Shown in pieces: positions 42,832-51,461 of a DNA stretch of 64,000 nt. Origin of the DNA: Syntrophus sp. (in: bacteria). Lineage in GTDB: Bacteria > Desulfobacterota > Syntrophorhabdia > Syntrophorhabdales > Syntrophorhabdaceae. The stretch spans positions 37,554 to 101,553 of the forward strand of contig PNOF01000003.1 in assembly GCA_013824645.1 (NCBI GenBank), written 5' to 3'. The position numbers were made by a program, and so were the translations under genes. The notes under the pieces are model-generated. The model had not been told where the DNA came from and did no database searches. It worked only from the letters and a program-made list of their open reading frames with translations. Position 1 is the first letter of the stretch; every line of letters starts with the position of its first letter.

Positions 42832-43059
42832 ATGGGTATTTTGATCCTTGCGCTGTTAATTGTAATGGTAGTTGCCATATTCACAATACAAAACGCATTA
42901 CCCGTTTCCATTGTGTTCCTCTTCTGGAAATTTCAGGCATCTTTGGCAATCGTGACATTCCTCTCAGTATTAACCGGCATCGTCATTGCCTCCATTATCT
43001 TTTTTTGGCTTCGTATAAGGTGTAACCGAAAAGAAAAAAACACCAGTCTGCCAGCTTGA
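42832..43059 (+). CDS. LapA-domain (DUF1049) membrane protein
   Basis: 75 residues. Two membrane helices (about 2-24 and 39-62) enclose the family signature IFTIQNALPVSIVFLFWKFQ, here split: FTIQNALPVSIVF, then LFWKFQASL. A basic C-terminal tail (RIRCNRKEKN) faces the cytoplasm. LapA/LapB proteins act in lipopolysaccharide assembly, but this family is broad. The ATG at 42832 has AGGAGGGACTG upstream; an in-frame ATG at 42736 lies before the ribosome site and is not used. Confidence 0.75.
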   Translation: MGILILALLIVMVVAIFTIQNALPVSIVFLFWKFQASLAIVTFLSVLTGIVIASIIFFWLRIRCNRKEKNTSLPA

Positions 43060-43178
43060 GCGGTCCACTCACCGGGGCTGTAGCTGTTTGACCTGCTTAG
43101 TCTTGATTAAAATGATCTCAATATGGGTACCACGTTTATGGTTTTCATGATTGTTGCTGAGAAAGTATAAATTTCTGC

Positions 43179-43207
43179 TTGACGAATCCTATATATAGTG
43201 GTTATAG
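43179..43207 (+). promoter_or_regulatory. Promoter of nrdJ
   Basis: TTGACG at 43179-43184 and TTATAG at 43202-43207, spacer 17 bases. NrdR box 1 fills the spacer, so repressor binding would block polymerase. Confidence 0.6.
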
Positions 43208-43232
43208 TGAAAGTCTATACTATATATGGTGT
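43186..43232. promoter_or_regulatory. Paired NrdR boxes
   Basis: Box 1 ATCCTATATATAGTGG (43186-43201) and box 2 ATACTATATATGGTGT (43217-43232) match the NrdR consensus ACACWATATATWGTGT. They are 31 bp apart, start to start, the three-turn spacing typical of NrdR pairs. NrdR represses ribonucleotide reductase genes when dATP/ATP is high. The nrdR gene is outside the window. Confidence 0.8.
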
Positions 43233-43295
43233 TATTTTTCACAAAAAATGTATTATTTAACGCTTAGTATGGCCATATGACAAGGAGATAGCATC

Positions 43296-45506
43296 ATGGA
43301 TGTTCGTCAACTTATCGTTCCTCAGTTATCAAAAAATGCCTTAACGGTTTTAGAACGACGCTATTTACGAAAAGACGAGCGTGGCCGTGTCATTGAAACG
43401 CCTGCCGATATGTTCCAGCGTGTTGCAGAGGCGATCGCCGATGCTGATAAAAAGTTCAAAGATGATGCGGACACCTCAACCCTGGCGCAGCAGTTTTATA
43501 GCATCATGGCCAATCTTGAGTTTTTGCCGAATTCTCCCACGCTTATGAACGCCGGTCGCGAATTGGGTCAGTTGTCTGCATGTTTTGTGTTGCCTGTCGG
43601 GGATTCCATGGATGAGATATTTGACGCTGTTAAACACACAGCCCTTATCCATAAGTCAGGCGGAGGAACAGGCTTTTCCTTCTCCAACCTTCGCCCCAAG
43701 AATGATGTTGTCCAGTCAACGACGGGCGTTTCCAGCGGACCCATATCCTTCATGCGGGTTTTTGACATTGCTACAGAAACGGTCAAGCAGGGCGGTACGA
43801 GACGAGGCGCCAACATGGGTCTCATGCGGGTTGACCACCCGGATATCCTGGAATTCATCGGATGTAAATCCGATCAGAAGCATCTCAATAACTTCAATAT
43901 CTCAGTGGGTTTGACTGAGGCTTTCATGGAGGCGCTGGAACAAGATGAATCCTATCCGTTGATCAATCCACGGGGTAAGGAAGTTGTTGGAACATTAAAA
44001 GCCAAAGATGTCTTTGACCTTATCGTCAAACATGCCTGGGAAAATGGAGAGCCTGGTATCATCTTTCTCGATCGGTTGAACCGGGACAATCCCACCCCTC
44101 ATATTGGCGCCATCGAATCGACAAACCCCTGCGGTGAGCAACCGTTACTCCCCTATGAATCCTGTAACCTGGGATCAATTAACCTGGGGTTCATGGTGAA
44201 GGATGGCCAGGTCGACTGGGATAGGCTGAAAGAAATCGTGCATCTGGCTGTACATTTTCTGGACAATGTGATTCAGCTCAATCGATATCCCCTTCCTCAG
44301 ATTGCCCAGATTACCTATGCCAACCGAAAGATAGGCCTGGGTGTCATGGGATGGGCCGATATGCTCATTGCCCTTGGGATCCCCTATAACGCCGAGCATG
44401 CAATCGAGTTAGGCGAAAAGGTCATGGCATTTATCAACAATGAAGGACATAATGCTTCCAGGGACCTGGCCAAAGAGAGAGGCCCATTTCCTAATTTCGA
44501 AGGCTCACTCTTTTCTCAGCACGGAGAACCCTTGATCAGAAATGCGACGGTGACCACCATTGCTCCGACTGGAACAATCTCTATTATTGCGAATACCTCA
44601 TCGGGGATCGAACCGATTTTTGCAGTCTCATTTGTACGACAGGTTCTGGATAACAATATCCTCGTCGAAGTCCACCCCCTCTTTGAAACTATGGCCAGGA
44701 AAAGCGGTATTTATTCTGAGGCCCTTATGGAGAAGATTGCCGAGCTTGGTACGGTTCAGGACATCAAAGAGATCCCTGCTGATATTCGCAATATATTCGT
44801 TACGGCCCATGACATCACACCGGAGGACCATATCCGGATGCAGGCGGTATTCCAGAAGAACACTGATAATGCTGTAAGCAAGACGGTGAACTTTCCTAAA
44901 ACCGCTACGATTGAGGAAGTCAAAGAGGTATATGAACTTGCTTATAAACTGGACTGCAAGGGTGTTACGATATATCGTGATGGATCAAGGGAGAATCAGG
45001 TTCTTTCTACTACGCAAAAGCCGCAGGAGACAGAGGAAAGCGAGACAAAAGTTGTTCGTGATCGTCCTGTATCCCTCAAGGGTTGGACATACCGGATGCA
45101 GACGGGATGCGGTCCTTTGTATGTTACCATAAATGAAGATGAAGGCGGCCTATTCGAGTTATTTACGACCATGGGCAAAGCTGGTGGCTGTGCTGCTTCT
45201 CAAAGCGAAGCCATTGGCCGGATGGTCTCTCTTGCCTGGAGGAGCGGAGTCCAGCCGGAACAGGTCATTAAACAACTCCTGGACATTTCCTGCCATTCAC
45301 ATTCCGGTTTCGGTGTAAACAAGATCCTTTCCTGCGCTGATGCAGTAGCCAAAGCCATTCGAAATCACCTGTCTTCCGCTGGTCACACAGAGCAAATGGA
45401 AAAGAGACCACTCTTTAAGGGGGCATGCCCCGAATGTGGCGGTAAGGTCGAGCATGAAGGGGGCTGTTCTGTTTGCCATTCATGCGGATTTAGCGAATGC
45501 GCTTGA
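43296..45506 (+). CDS. nrdJ: Adenosylcobalamin-dependent ribonucleotide reductase (class II)
   Basis: 736 residues. It has LEFLPNSPTLMNAGRELGQLSACFVLP, the conserved first active-site Cys, GGGTGFSFSNLRP, TRRGANMGLMRVDHPDI, the catalytic block ESTNPCGEQPLLPYESCNLGSIN, and the C-terminal CPECGGKVEHEGGCSVCHSCGFSEC with redox/zinc cysteines (quoted pieces: CPECGGKVEHEGG, CSVCHSCGFSEC). Class II enzymes reduce ribonucleotides with B12, without or with oxygen, suiting an anaerobe. It has AAGGAG before the ATG and its own NrdR-regulated promoter. Confidence 0.95.
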   Translation: MDVRQLIVPQLSKNALTVLERRYLRKDERGRVIETPADMFQRVAEAIADADKKFKDDADTSTLAQQFYSIMANLEFLPNSPTLMNAGRELGQLSACFVLPVGDSMDEIFDAVKHTALIHKSGGGTGFSFSNLRPKNDVVQSTTGVSSGPISFMRVFDIATETVKQGGTRRGANMGLMRVDHPDILEFIGCKSDQKHLNNFNISVGLTEAFMEALEQDESYPLINPRGKEVVGTLKAKDVFDLIVKHAWENGEPGIIFLDRLNRDNPTPHIGAIESTNPCGEQPLLPYESCNLGSINLGFMVKDGQVDWDRLKEIVHLAVHFLDNVIQLNRYPLPQIAQITYANRKIGLGVMGWADMLIALGIPYNAEHAIELGEKVMAFINNEGHNASRDLAKERGPFPNFEGSLFSQHGEPLIRNATVTTIAPTGTISIIANTSSGIEPIFAVSFVRQVLDNNILVEVHPLFETMARKSGIYSEALMEKIAELGTVQDIKEIPADIRNIFVTAHDITPEDHIRMQAVFQKNTDNAVSKTVNFPKTATIEEVKEVYELAYKLDCKGVTIYRDGSRENQVLSTTQKPQETEESETKVVRDRPVSLKGWTYRMQTGCGPLYVTINEDEGGLFELFTTMGKAGGCAASQSEAIGRMVSLAWRSGVQPEQVIKQLLDISCHSHSGFGVNKILSCADAVAKAIRNHLSSAGHTEQMEKRPLFKGACPECGGKVEHEGGCSVCHSCGFSECA

Positions 45507-45526
45507 TGTGTCTTTAACCAGTATTT

Positions 45527-45656
45527 TTAAAAGAGATCCGATTTCTTAACAATCCCGAAATAGGCCTTCATATCATTTGCCTCACCGGCTACTAAGATAA
45601 TCAACGCTTTCTTTTCATGGTGTTCCCGATACTTTCCCTTGTAAGCGTCGCTTAGC
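45527..45656 (-). pseudogene. Possible frameshifted coding remnant
   Basis: On the minus strand, directly behind the rubrerythrin stop and shifted by one frame, about 41 codons read SDAYKGKYREHHEKK, then ALIILVAGEANDMKAYFGI and VKKSDLF before a stop. The composition looks protein-like and there is no ribosome site or start. It could be the lost tail of a longer gene or chance. I do not recognise the family. Confidence 0.3.
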
Positions 45657-46119
45657 CCCCTTCTGTCTGCGGGAAGGCAGCATTCGTATAATGGTATTCC
45701 ATCTTTTCCTTATGCTTCAACTCTTCTTCTGCCATCTTCAGGAGTATATTTTTGGCTTTTCCCTCCGGATGGATCGCCGCAAGGGATACATAGAACTCAT
45801 GGGCGTTTTTTTCACGATGTGCTGCAACGAGGTAAACATCTTTGTTTTCCATACTCGACTTGAGTTCCGGGGCTTCAAGGTGTTCGGCAATTTTGTAGTC
45901 AACAACGGTACTCAATTTGAGACCCTCATCCCCGTAGCCACTCTCCCGGTAGTTGACGAGAAATTCCTTGTGTTTCTTTTCCTCTGCGGCAACGTACTGA
46001 AGCGTATCTTTGGCCTCCTTAGTTGCTGCCTTATCCACAAGCTCAATGTAAAAATCGTAGGCTTCTTCCTCTTTCATTATTGCCAGATCGATGATGGCCG
46101 CAAAATCTTTTTTCTCCAT
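45652..46119 (-). CDS. Rubrerythrin-like ferritin-fold protein
   Basis: 155 residues. Two ferritin-like helix pairs carry the diiron ligands: EEEAYDFYIELV and AAEEKKHKEF in the first, AHREKNAHEFYVSL and AEEELKHKEKMEYHY in the second. It lacks the C-terminal rubredoxin domain of classical rubrerythrin, so electrons would come from a separate carrier such as the rubredoxin at 18395. Rubrerythrins reduce hydrogen peroxide in anaerobes. The ATG at 46119 has ATGGAGGAACAT before it, so the ATG four codons earlier is more likely part of the ribosome site. Confidence 0.85.
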   Translation of the reverse strand: MEKKDFAAIIDLAIMKEEEAYDFYIELVDKAATKEAKDTLQYVAAEEKKHKEFLVNYRESGYGDEGLKLSTVVDYKIAEHLEAPELKSSMENKDVYLVAAHREKNAHEFYVSLAAIHPEGKAKNILLKMAEEELKHKEKMEYHYTNAAFPQTEGG

Positions 46120-46359
46120 ATGTTCCTCCATTTTTTACCCCCTTAAGTAACGGGGCATATTCATCATGTGCAGCGAAAGACCTAAGTCTACGAAATACTT
46201 ATTAATTATTATTAAACCATAACGACATTATGGAAATCATCATAAATCTTTTCAGAAATGATAAAAAAGATGGTAACAACGGGGGCATTCGTGTGGGCAA
46301 CGGGGGGGTGTTAGTGATAAATAGATGCAACAAACAATGCGCCGAGGTATGTGCATGGC

Positions 46360-48411
46360 TTAAGTGGAGCGTTCTATTTTTGCATCGACAATAACGCAGC
46401 CCAACCCTTCTTCCAGCACAATGACAGGGTTAATATCAAGGTTTTTGATCTCAGGATGTTCAATGAGCAGTTTTGAAGTATTTACAAGAACGGTTTTCAG
46501 GGCTCCAATATCGGCGGGAAACCTGCCGCGAACTCCTCTCAGGATTGCAGAGCCCTTGAGTTCATCAACCATCTCACCGGCTATTTCGTCATCAATGGGA
46601 AGGACCCGTATTGCCATGTCTTTCATAATCTCCACAAAGATGCCGCCAAGTCCCAGAACGATAACAGGACCAAATTCCCGGTCCTGTCTCCCGCCGACGA
46701 TCACTTCAACCCCCGGTGATACCATCTTCTGGATCATACATATCCGGGCTTTCATGTGCTTCAGGGTTTCTTCAAGCTCCTGCGGGCCCGAGATATTGAG
46801 TTTTACTCCCCCTGTATCCGATTTGTGGAGGACTTCAGGGGACGCCGTTTTCACCGCTACAGGGTAGCCGATGCGATCCGCTGCCTTGAGGGCCTCATCA
46901 AGGCTTGCAACAACAGCATGGTGTGCCACGGGAAGTCCATAGGTTTCGAGCAATCCGAAGGCTTCATCGGGTCTTACCATAACCGGGGGTTCGTTATGGC
47001 CTGAAGGGATGTTTTTTTCAGGTGCCTGAACGCCGTAGTATGTTTTTCTTCTGTGCCCCGGAAAGCGGTAATCTTCATAAGACATTTTCAACATGCGAAT
47101 AGCCGTGTCAACATCAGTGAAGAGGGGAAAGTCTGCCGCTTCCTTCACGGCAAACCATTCACCCTTATTGGTGGCAATGCAGATGGCAACAGGCTTATCG
47201 TGTATGGGTGTTATTTGGGCGGCATGTTCGATAAACCTGCGTATCTTTTTACCGTCACTTTCCGAGCTATAGGTGACAACAAAAAGGACCCCGTCAACAC
47301 CCCGTTCCTGAAGGGCCATATCGAGAATGGCCTTATACTCGTCGAGATCATAGACGTCGCCGATGTCGAGGGGGTTTGTGGCCTCAATAACGTTGAGCTT
47401 TTTCTCTCTTACGGTGTGGAAAAATCCTTCAGAAAAACGGGCAAGCTCAAATCCGTAATGATATGCTGCATCTGCCGAGACAACGCCATGTCCTCCGGAA
47501 CGTGAGATGAGTGCAAGCCGCGGACCCTTGAGCAGGGGAAGAGAAAATATTTTAAAACAATCGACCATCTCCTGGAAACTTTGCACACGGTGGATACCGG
47601 CCTGTCTCATAGCTGCACCTGCTATGTCATCGTCACCGGCAATGGCCGTTGTATGAAACCGGGCAATCTCTTGGCTGGCAAGACTTCGATTTGCCTTAAG
47701 CAGCACAATAGGTTTATCGCTTTGCGCGGCAATATCCATGAACCTTCTTCCGTTGCTGAAATTTTCGAGATAGAGACCAATAACACGGGTGTCAGGATCA
47801 CCTGAAATGTATTCCAGAACATCGTTTTCATTTGTGATAAGCTTATTGCCTATACTCACCAGTTTTCTCAGACCCACATTTTCAACAGAGCAGAGCATAC
47901 AGGTATCATAAAAAATACCGCCGCTCTGAGATATGAGCGATACTGAACCGGGTCTCATGTATTGGGGATTCAGAATAAAAAAGGGAAGTACGAGACCTAT
48001 TTCCAGGTTTATGGCCCCGAAACAGTTAGGGCCGACGATCTTCATCCCGTAACGGGCGGCTATTTCTTTTACCTCTTCCTCCAGCGAACTTCTCTTTTCA
48101 GTAAGCTCCGAAAAACCGCCTGATTCGATGATAACAGACCGGATCCCTTTCTTCCCGCAGGCCTCAAGGATAGAAGGGATATGGAGGGCGGGAACAAGGA
48201 GAACGGCAAGCTCCGGTGTTTCTTCCAGTTCATCAAGGCTGTTCAGGACCGGTTTACCTGCAATAGTGCCCCCGCTTGTCCCTATTGCAAAGAATGCTCC
48301 GCCAAAACCAAAGCGTTGAAGGTTCTCAATAATGGTCCGGGCAAGGTTTTTCGGGGCATCGGATACACCAAATACAGCAATGCTTTCAGGATAGAAAAAG
48401 GTTCTCATCAT
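46360..48411 (-). CDS. ADP-forming acyl-CoA synthetase (acetate-CoA ligase), fused subunits
   Basis: 683 residues from ATG 48411 (48408 is equally possible; GGAG lies just upstream). The alpha part at about 1-450 has a CoA-binding Rossmann domain (FYPESIAVFGVSDAPKNL), VGPNCFGAINL, LISQSGGIFYD and the phospho-histidine segment FHTTAIAGDDD. The beta ATP-grasp part at about 490-683 has PVAVKTASPEVLHKSDTGGV, GPVIVLGLGGIFVEIMKD and IKNLDINPVIV. The enzyme interconverts an acyl-CoA, ADP and phosphate with the acid, CoA and ATP, conserving energy in fermentative organisms. The acyl specificity is unknown. Confidence 0.9.
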   Translation of the reverse strand: MMRTFFYPESIAVFGVSDAPKNLARTIIENLQRFGFGGAFFAIGTSGGTIAGKPVLNSLDELEETPELAVLLVPALHIPSILEACGKKGIRSVIIESGGFSELTEKRSSLEEEVKEIAARYGMKIVGPNCFGAINLEIGLVLPFFILNPQYMRPGSVSLISQSGGIFYDTCMLCSVENVGLRKLVSIGNKLITNENDVLEYISGDPDTRVIGLYLENFSNGRRFMDIAAQSDKPIVLLKANRSLASQEIARFHTTAIAGDDDIAGAAMRQAGIHRVQSFQEMVDCFKIFSLPLLKGPRLALISRSGGHGVVSADAAYHYGFELARFSEGFFHTVREKKLNVIEATNPLDIGDVYDLDEYKAILDMALQERGVDGVLFVVTYSSESDGKKIRRFIEHAAQITPIHDKPVAICIATNKGEWFAVKEAADFPLFTDVDTAIRMLKMSYEDYRFPGHRRKTYYGVQAPEKNIPSGHNEPPVMVRPDEAFGLLETYGLPVAHHAVVASLDEALKAADRIGYPVAVKTASPEVLHKSDTGGVKLNISGPQELEETLKHMKARICMIQKMVSPGVEVIVGGRQDREFGPVIVLGLGGIFVEIMKDMAIRVLPIDDEIAGEMVDELKGSAILRGVRGRFPADIGALKTVLVNTSKLLIEHPEIKNLDINPVIVLEEGLGCVIVDAKIERST

Positions 48412-48588
48412 AATCTCCGGGTGCAAGTTTGCGGTCTTCTTAGTATACCCTGTAGACTGCCGTGAAAACAAGGCTTCCTTCCCATCCTCCACTCATATTT
48501 TTCGGGCAGATCATTTCAATTGAATAACCGCTCCATCTGTGTAAAATTATATCAATAACAGGAAAAATCCACATGGAGGAGACACAAA

Positions 48589-49023
48589 ATGAGCAACACA
48601 ACCAAAGCTCTTTTAACATTCGATAGCGGTTTTAACTGCGCTCAGGCGGTGCTGACATCGTTCTGCGATATATTAGAGATCAATAGTGAAGTGGCCCTGA
48701 AAATCGCCTGCGGTTTCGGTGCCGGCATGGGAAAGATGGCAAAAACATGCGGCGCAGTAACAGGGGGTTTCATGGTTATCGGATTGAAGTACGGTCACAC
48801 AAAAGGCGGTGACATAGAATCGAAAGAGAAAACGTATGCTCTTGTCCGGGAATTTACCGACCTTTTTTCAGAGGACCACGGCTCAGTTGAATGTCGTGAA
48901 CTTCTCTCCTGTGACATCAACACGCCGGAAGGTTTGAAGCTCGCCCAGGAACAGAAACTCTTCCGGACTCTTTGTCCGAAATATGTCGAAAGCGCTGTAA
49001 AGATACTGGAAAAGATACTATAA
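48589..49023 (+). CDS. C_GCAxxG_C_C family protein
   Basis: 144 residues. Conserved cysteines are spaced as in this redox-associated family: SGFNCAQAVLTSFCD, KIACGFGAGMGKMAKTCGAVTGG, SVECRELLSCDI and RTLCPKYV. Members are common in anaerobes, often near oxidoreductases; the function is unknown and a metal or thiol-redox role is inferred. GGAGGAG precedes the ATG. It is a single gene between convergent and divergent neighbours. Confidence 0.85.
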   Translation: MSNTTKALLTFDSGFNCAQAVLTSFCDILEINSEVALKIACGFGAGMGKMAKTCGAVTGGFMVIGLKYGHTKGGDIESKEKTYALVREFTDLFSEDHGSVECRELLSCDINTPEGLKLAQEQKLFRTLCPKYVESAVKILEKIL

Positions 49024-49066
49024 GGTGATTCACATAAGACTTAAAAGGTGATATAATATCAGCGGT

Positions 49067-49480
49067 ATGAAACAAAAAATTTCTATAGTATTGATTCTTG
49101 CATTGGGGCTCTTGGTTGCATTGCCATCTGCCGGCTATTCATGGCGTCATTATGGCCACCACAGGTATTACCACCACGGTTATTATAATGGCTGGGGTAC
49201 GGCGGCAATTATAGCAGGCAGTGTTATTACCGGTGCACTTATTGTAAGCGCCATTAATCAGAGCGCTCAACCTTATTATCCGCAACAGGTAGTCTATGTG
49301 AATCCCGCGCCGGTTGCTTATTATCCGCCGGTAAATCAACCTTATGCCGCCCCTGATCCTGCTTTTGTTGCTCAATACAACAAGAAGAACCCGTCAGGCG
49401 AATGGATTACCGTTCCCGGACAACAGATTGGCGATAAATGGGTTCCATCACATAAAGTTCACGTACCGTCCAATCCATAA
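49067..49480 (+). CDS. Small secreted Tyr/His/Pro-rich protein
   Basis: 137 residues. The signal peptide spans about 1-24 (ISIVLILALGLLVALPSAG). A His/Tyr-rich run (RHYGHHRYYHHGYYNG) is followed by a hydrophobic helix (AAIIAGSVITGALIVSAI) that may insert in a membrane, then a Pro/Tyr-rich linker and a short C-terminal domain (NPSGEWITVPGQQIGDKWVP) as in several envelope proteins that bind metal or peptidoglycan. No function is known. It is convergent with the lytic transglycosylase. Confidence 0.65.
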   Translation: MKQKISIVLILALGLLVALPSAGYSWRHYGHHRYYHHGYYNGWGTAAIIAGSVITGALIVSAINQSAQPYYPQQVVYVNPAPVAYYPPVNQPYAAPDPAFVAQYNKKNPSGEWITVPGQQIGDKWVPSHKVHVPSNP

Positions 49481-49494
49481 GATCTTACGGTTCG

Positions 49495-50562
49495 TTAAAG
49501 TATCGCGATGTAATTGTAATTTTTCAGGTTTTTAATAAAAAGGTCTTTTTTCTCAACAGGCACGTTTATCCGGTATGATCCCTTGGGAATCCTATATTTC
49601 CTGATTTGGAGGTTATATGTCCTGAAGGTCCTGTATGAGACCTCCATTGCTTTCGCCAGGATGTTGCTGTGGATCTCCTGCTCTGTTTCTAATGTTATTT
49701 CCGCAAGCATAATCGGCTTATAGAGTTCCTTGTCATCAATCCTCACTCCATAGCGCTCTTTGTTGGAGATAATCTCCTTCAGGGCCATGACCCTGAAAAC
49801 ATATCGTTCTGTTTCCTCGGGAAGATAGAGATCAAGGAAATCTTTTGAATTCTGATTTTCAATGGCCTCTTTGAGTCTCCCGGCTCCGGCATTATACGCT
49901 GCCATTGCAATGAGCCAGTTATCGAATATTCCATTGAGCCTCTTGAGGTGTGTCAGCGCAGACCGGGTAGATTTTTTCACATTGAACCGTTCATCAACAG
50001 TATCGTTAATGTGCAGTCCCTCTTTTTTTCCGGTTTCCTTTATGAACTGCCACATTCCGCCCGCGCTCGCAGATGAAACAGAACGGGGGTTTAGGTAGCT
50101 TTCCGTTACTGCAAGAAAAACAAGATCGGAAGGAAGGGACATTTTCTGCAGCTCTTCATTAATCATGGGGAGATACTTAAAGTAGCGTTTTACGATAATT
50201 GTCATAAGCCCTTTATTTTCAAGCATTTGAAAAAGTTCCCGTTCCAAACGTTCCCGCACATCCTCCCTGAAAATAGGTATCTTTTTATCGCAGAGCATGA
50301 GATAGTCTGGAAGCGCGTCGAGGTTGTAAAGGTTAACCTGCCGCTCAAGCTTGAGCACATCTTTTTCGAGATCGGCGATCCTTTTCTCGGTTGATTGAGG
50401 AGGGGTTTTTTTAAATGTCTGAGCTTCTGCCTGAGGACAAAACAGGACCAGCACCGCAGACAACACAAAGAGCCCTGCAAACAAGGTTCTTTGGAGCAAC
50501 TTTCCGCAGGACTTGCGGCATATCTTTTCTGAACTCTGAACTCTGAACTCTGAATGGGTCAT
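49495..50562 (-). CDS. MltD-type lytic transglycosylase
   Basis: 355 residues. A signal peptide is at about 26-48 (LFAGLFVLSAVLVLFCPQAEA). The goose-lysozyme-like domain follows: SDLVFLAVTESYLNPRSVSSASAGGMWQF (catalytic Glu in TESYLNP), then MAAYNAGAGRLKEAI and YVFRVMALKEI. It lacks LysM domains, but its C-terminal segment (YNLQIRKYRIPKGSYRINVP) is LysM-like in part. It cuts peptidoglycan in the periplasm. The ATG overlaps the stop of the coiled-coil gene (ATGA). The first 12 codons are a 7-bp tandem repeat, so a slip there would shift the frame before the signal peptide. Confidence 0.88.
   Translation of the reverse strand: MTHSEFRVQSSEKICRKSCGKLLQRTLFAGLFVLSAVLVLFCPQAEAQTFKKTPPQSTEKRIADLEKDVLKLERQVNLYNLDALPDYLMLCDKKIPIFREDVRERLERELFQMLENKGLMTIIVKRYFKYLPMINEELQKMSLPSDLVFLAVTESYLNPRSVSSASAGGMWQFIKETGKKEGLHINDTVDERFNVKKSTRSALTHLKRLNGIFDNWLIAMAAYNAGAGRLKEAIENQNSKDFLDLYLPEETERYVFRVMALKEIISNKERYGVRIDDKELYKPIMLAEITLETEQEIHSNILAKAMEVSYRTFRTYNLQIRKYRIPKGSYRINVPVEKKDLFIKNLKNYNYIAIL
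50528..50555 (-). repeat. Four 7-bp repeats in the MltD start
   Basis: TCTGAAC three times, then TCTGAAT on the plus strand (TTCAGAG on the coding strand). Because seven is not a multiple of three, gain or loss of one unit would change the frame of the lytic transglycosylase. Confidence 0.85.
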
Positions 50563-50786
50563 CGCGATTCTTCCTTCACCATCCTGCTTAATATCATGGC
50601 CCTGTTTTTCATGCGTTCCATGAGATTTTTCATATCGACCTGTACTGAACTGAGATTTTCATATTTCTTTTTGTAGAGCAACTCAAGTTCATTTTTCCAG
50701 TATTCAACAATCTCGATCTCTTTTTTATTCATTTCAGTTTCAAACTTTTTTTTCAACTCACGTAAGAGCTTTTCATTCATTTCCAT
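50559..50786 (-). CDS. Small charged coiled-coil protein (75 aa)
   Basis: 75 residues, heptad-like and very charged: LLRELKKKFETEMNKKEIEI, ELELLYKKKYENLSSVQVDM. It has no membrane segment. It overlaps the DedA-family stop by 14 bases upstream and the MltD-type start by four downstream, so it sits inside a tight envelope operon and is probably translated. No family is recognised. An ATG two codons later (50780) is an equal start. Confidence 0.6.
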   Translation of the reverse strand: MEMNEKLLRELKKKFETEMNKKEIEIVEYWKNELELLYKKKYENLSSVQVDMKNLMERMKNRAMILSRMVKEESR

Positions 50787-51348
50787 AGGCTTTTTTCTCC
50801 TTCTCTTTTACAATGTGCCTGTAAATAAGAATCAGTACTATTACAAGAACCAGTACCGCAGGAACAATGATAGATTCGTATCTTTTAATATCACTGACAA
50901 AAACAAGGACAACCTGACCGAAAGCGAATCCGATAAAGGATATAAGAATACTCCATGTGATGGAGTTGAGGATACTGAAGGTGAGGAATTTACTCATCTT
51001 CAGATTGGTACAGCCAAGAAGAATTAATATAACAGCCCTGATGCCAACGAGAAACCGTATAATAAATATAATGAAATTGCCGTACTTCCGGATTACTTTA
51101 TTGGCCAGGGGAACCCTTTTGCGGATGAAATCGAAGCGTTCGATGATATTTTTTCCGAAGAATCGCCCGATCGCGAAAAAAGTACAATCTCCCGCAAAGG
51201 TCCCCGCAAAGGCGTAAAGCATTACTGTCCATATGCTCATATAGCCAAGCTTGGAAAATATCCCGCCGAGTAAAACCGTTGTTTCTCCTTCGAGAAAGGT
51301 CCCGATAAAGACACCAATGTAGCCGTATTTTGCTATGTAACTTTCCAC
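50773..51348 (-). CDS. DedA-family membrane protein
   Basis: 191 residues with about five hydrophobic segments. DedA marks are FIGTFLEGETTVLLGGIFSKLG, GTFAGDCTFFAIGRFFG and FIIRFLVGIRAVILILLG, the last containing the conserved F/R..R..P-like G...G motif of the re-entrant core. DedA proteins help recycle lipid carriers such as undecaprenyl phosphate and depend on the proton gradient. It begins the run dedA, coiled coil, mltD. Confidence 0.85.
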   Translation of the reverse strand: MESYIAKYGYIGVFIGTFLEGETTVLLGGIFSKLGYMSIWTVMLYAFAGTFAGDCTFFAIGRFFGKNIIERFDFIRKRVPLANKVIRKYGNFIIFIIRFLVGIRAVILILLGCTNLKMSKFLTFSILNSITWSILISFIGFAFGQVVLVFVSDIKRYESIIVPAVLVLVIVLILIYRHIVKEKEKKAYGNE

Positions 51349-51461
51349 ATGCTCCTTTCTTTTGGTGAATTATTGTATATAGATTCACAGACAGAGGTCA
51401 ACAATATTTACAATTATCTTGATGCTGGTGCATGGCCTATTGCATTGCCCACTCTTCGTCT

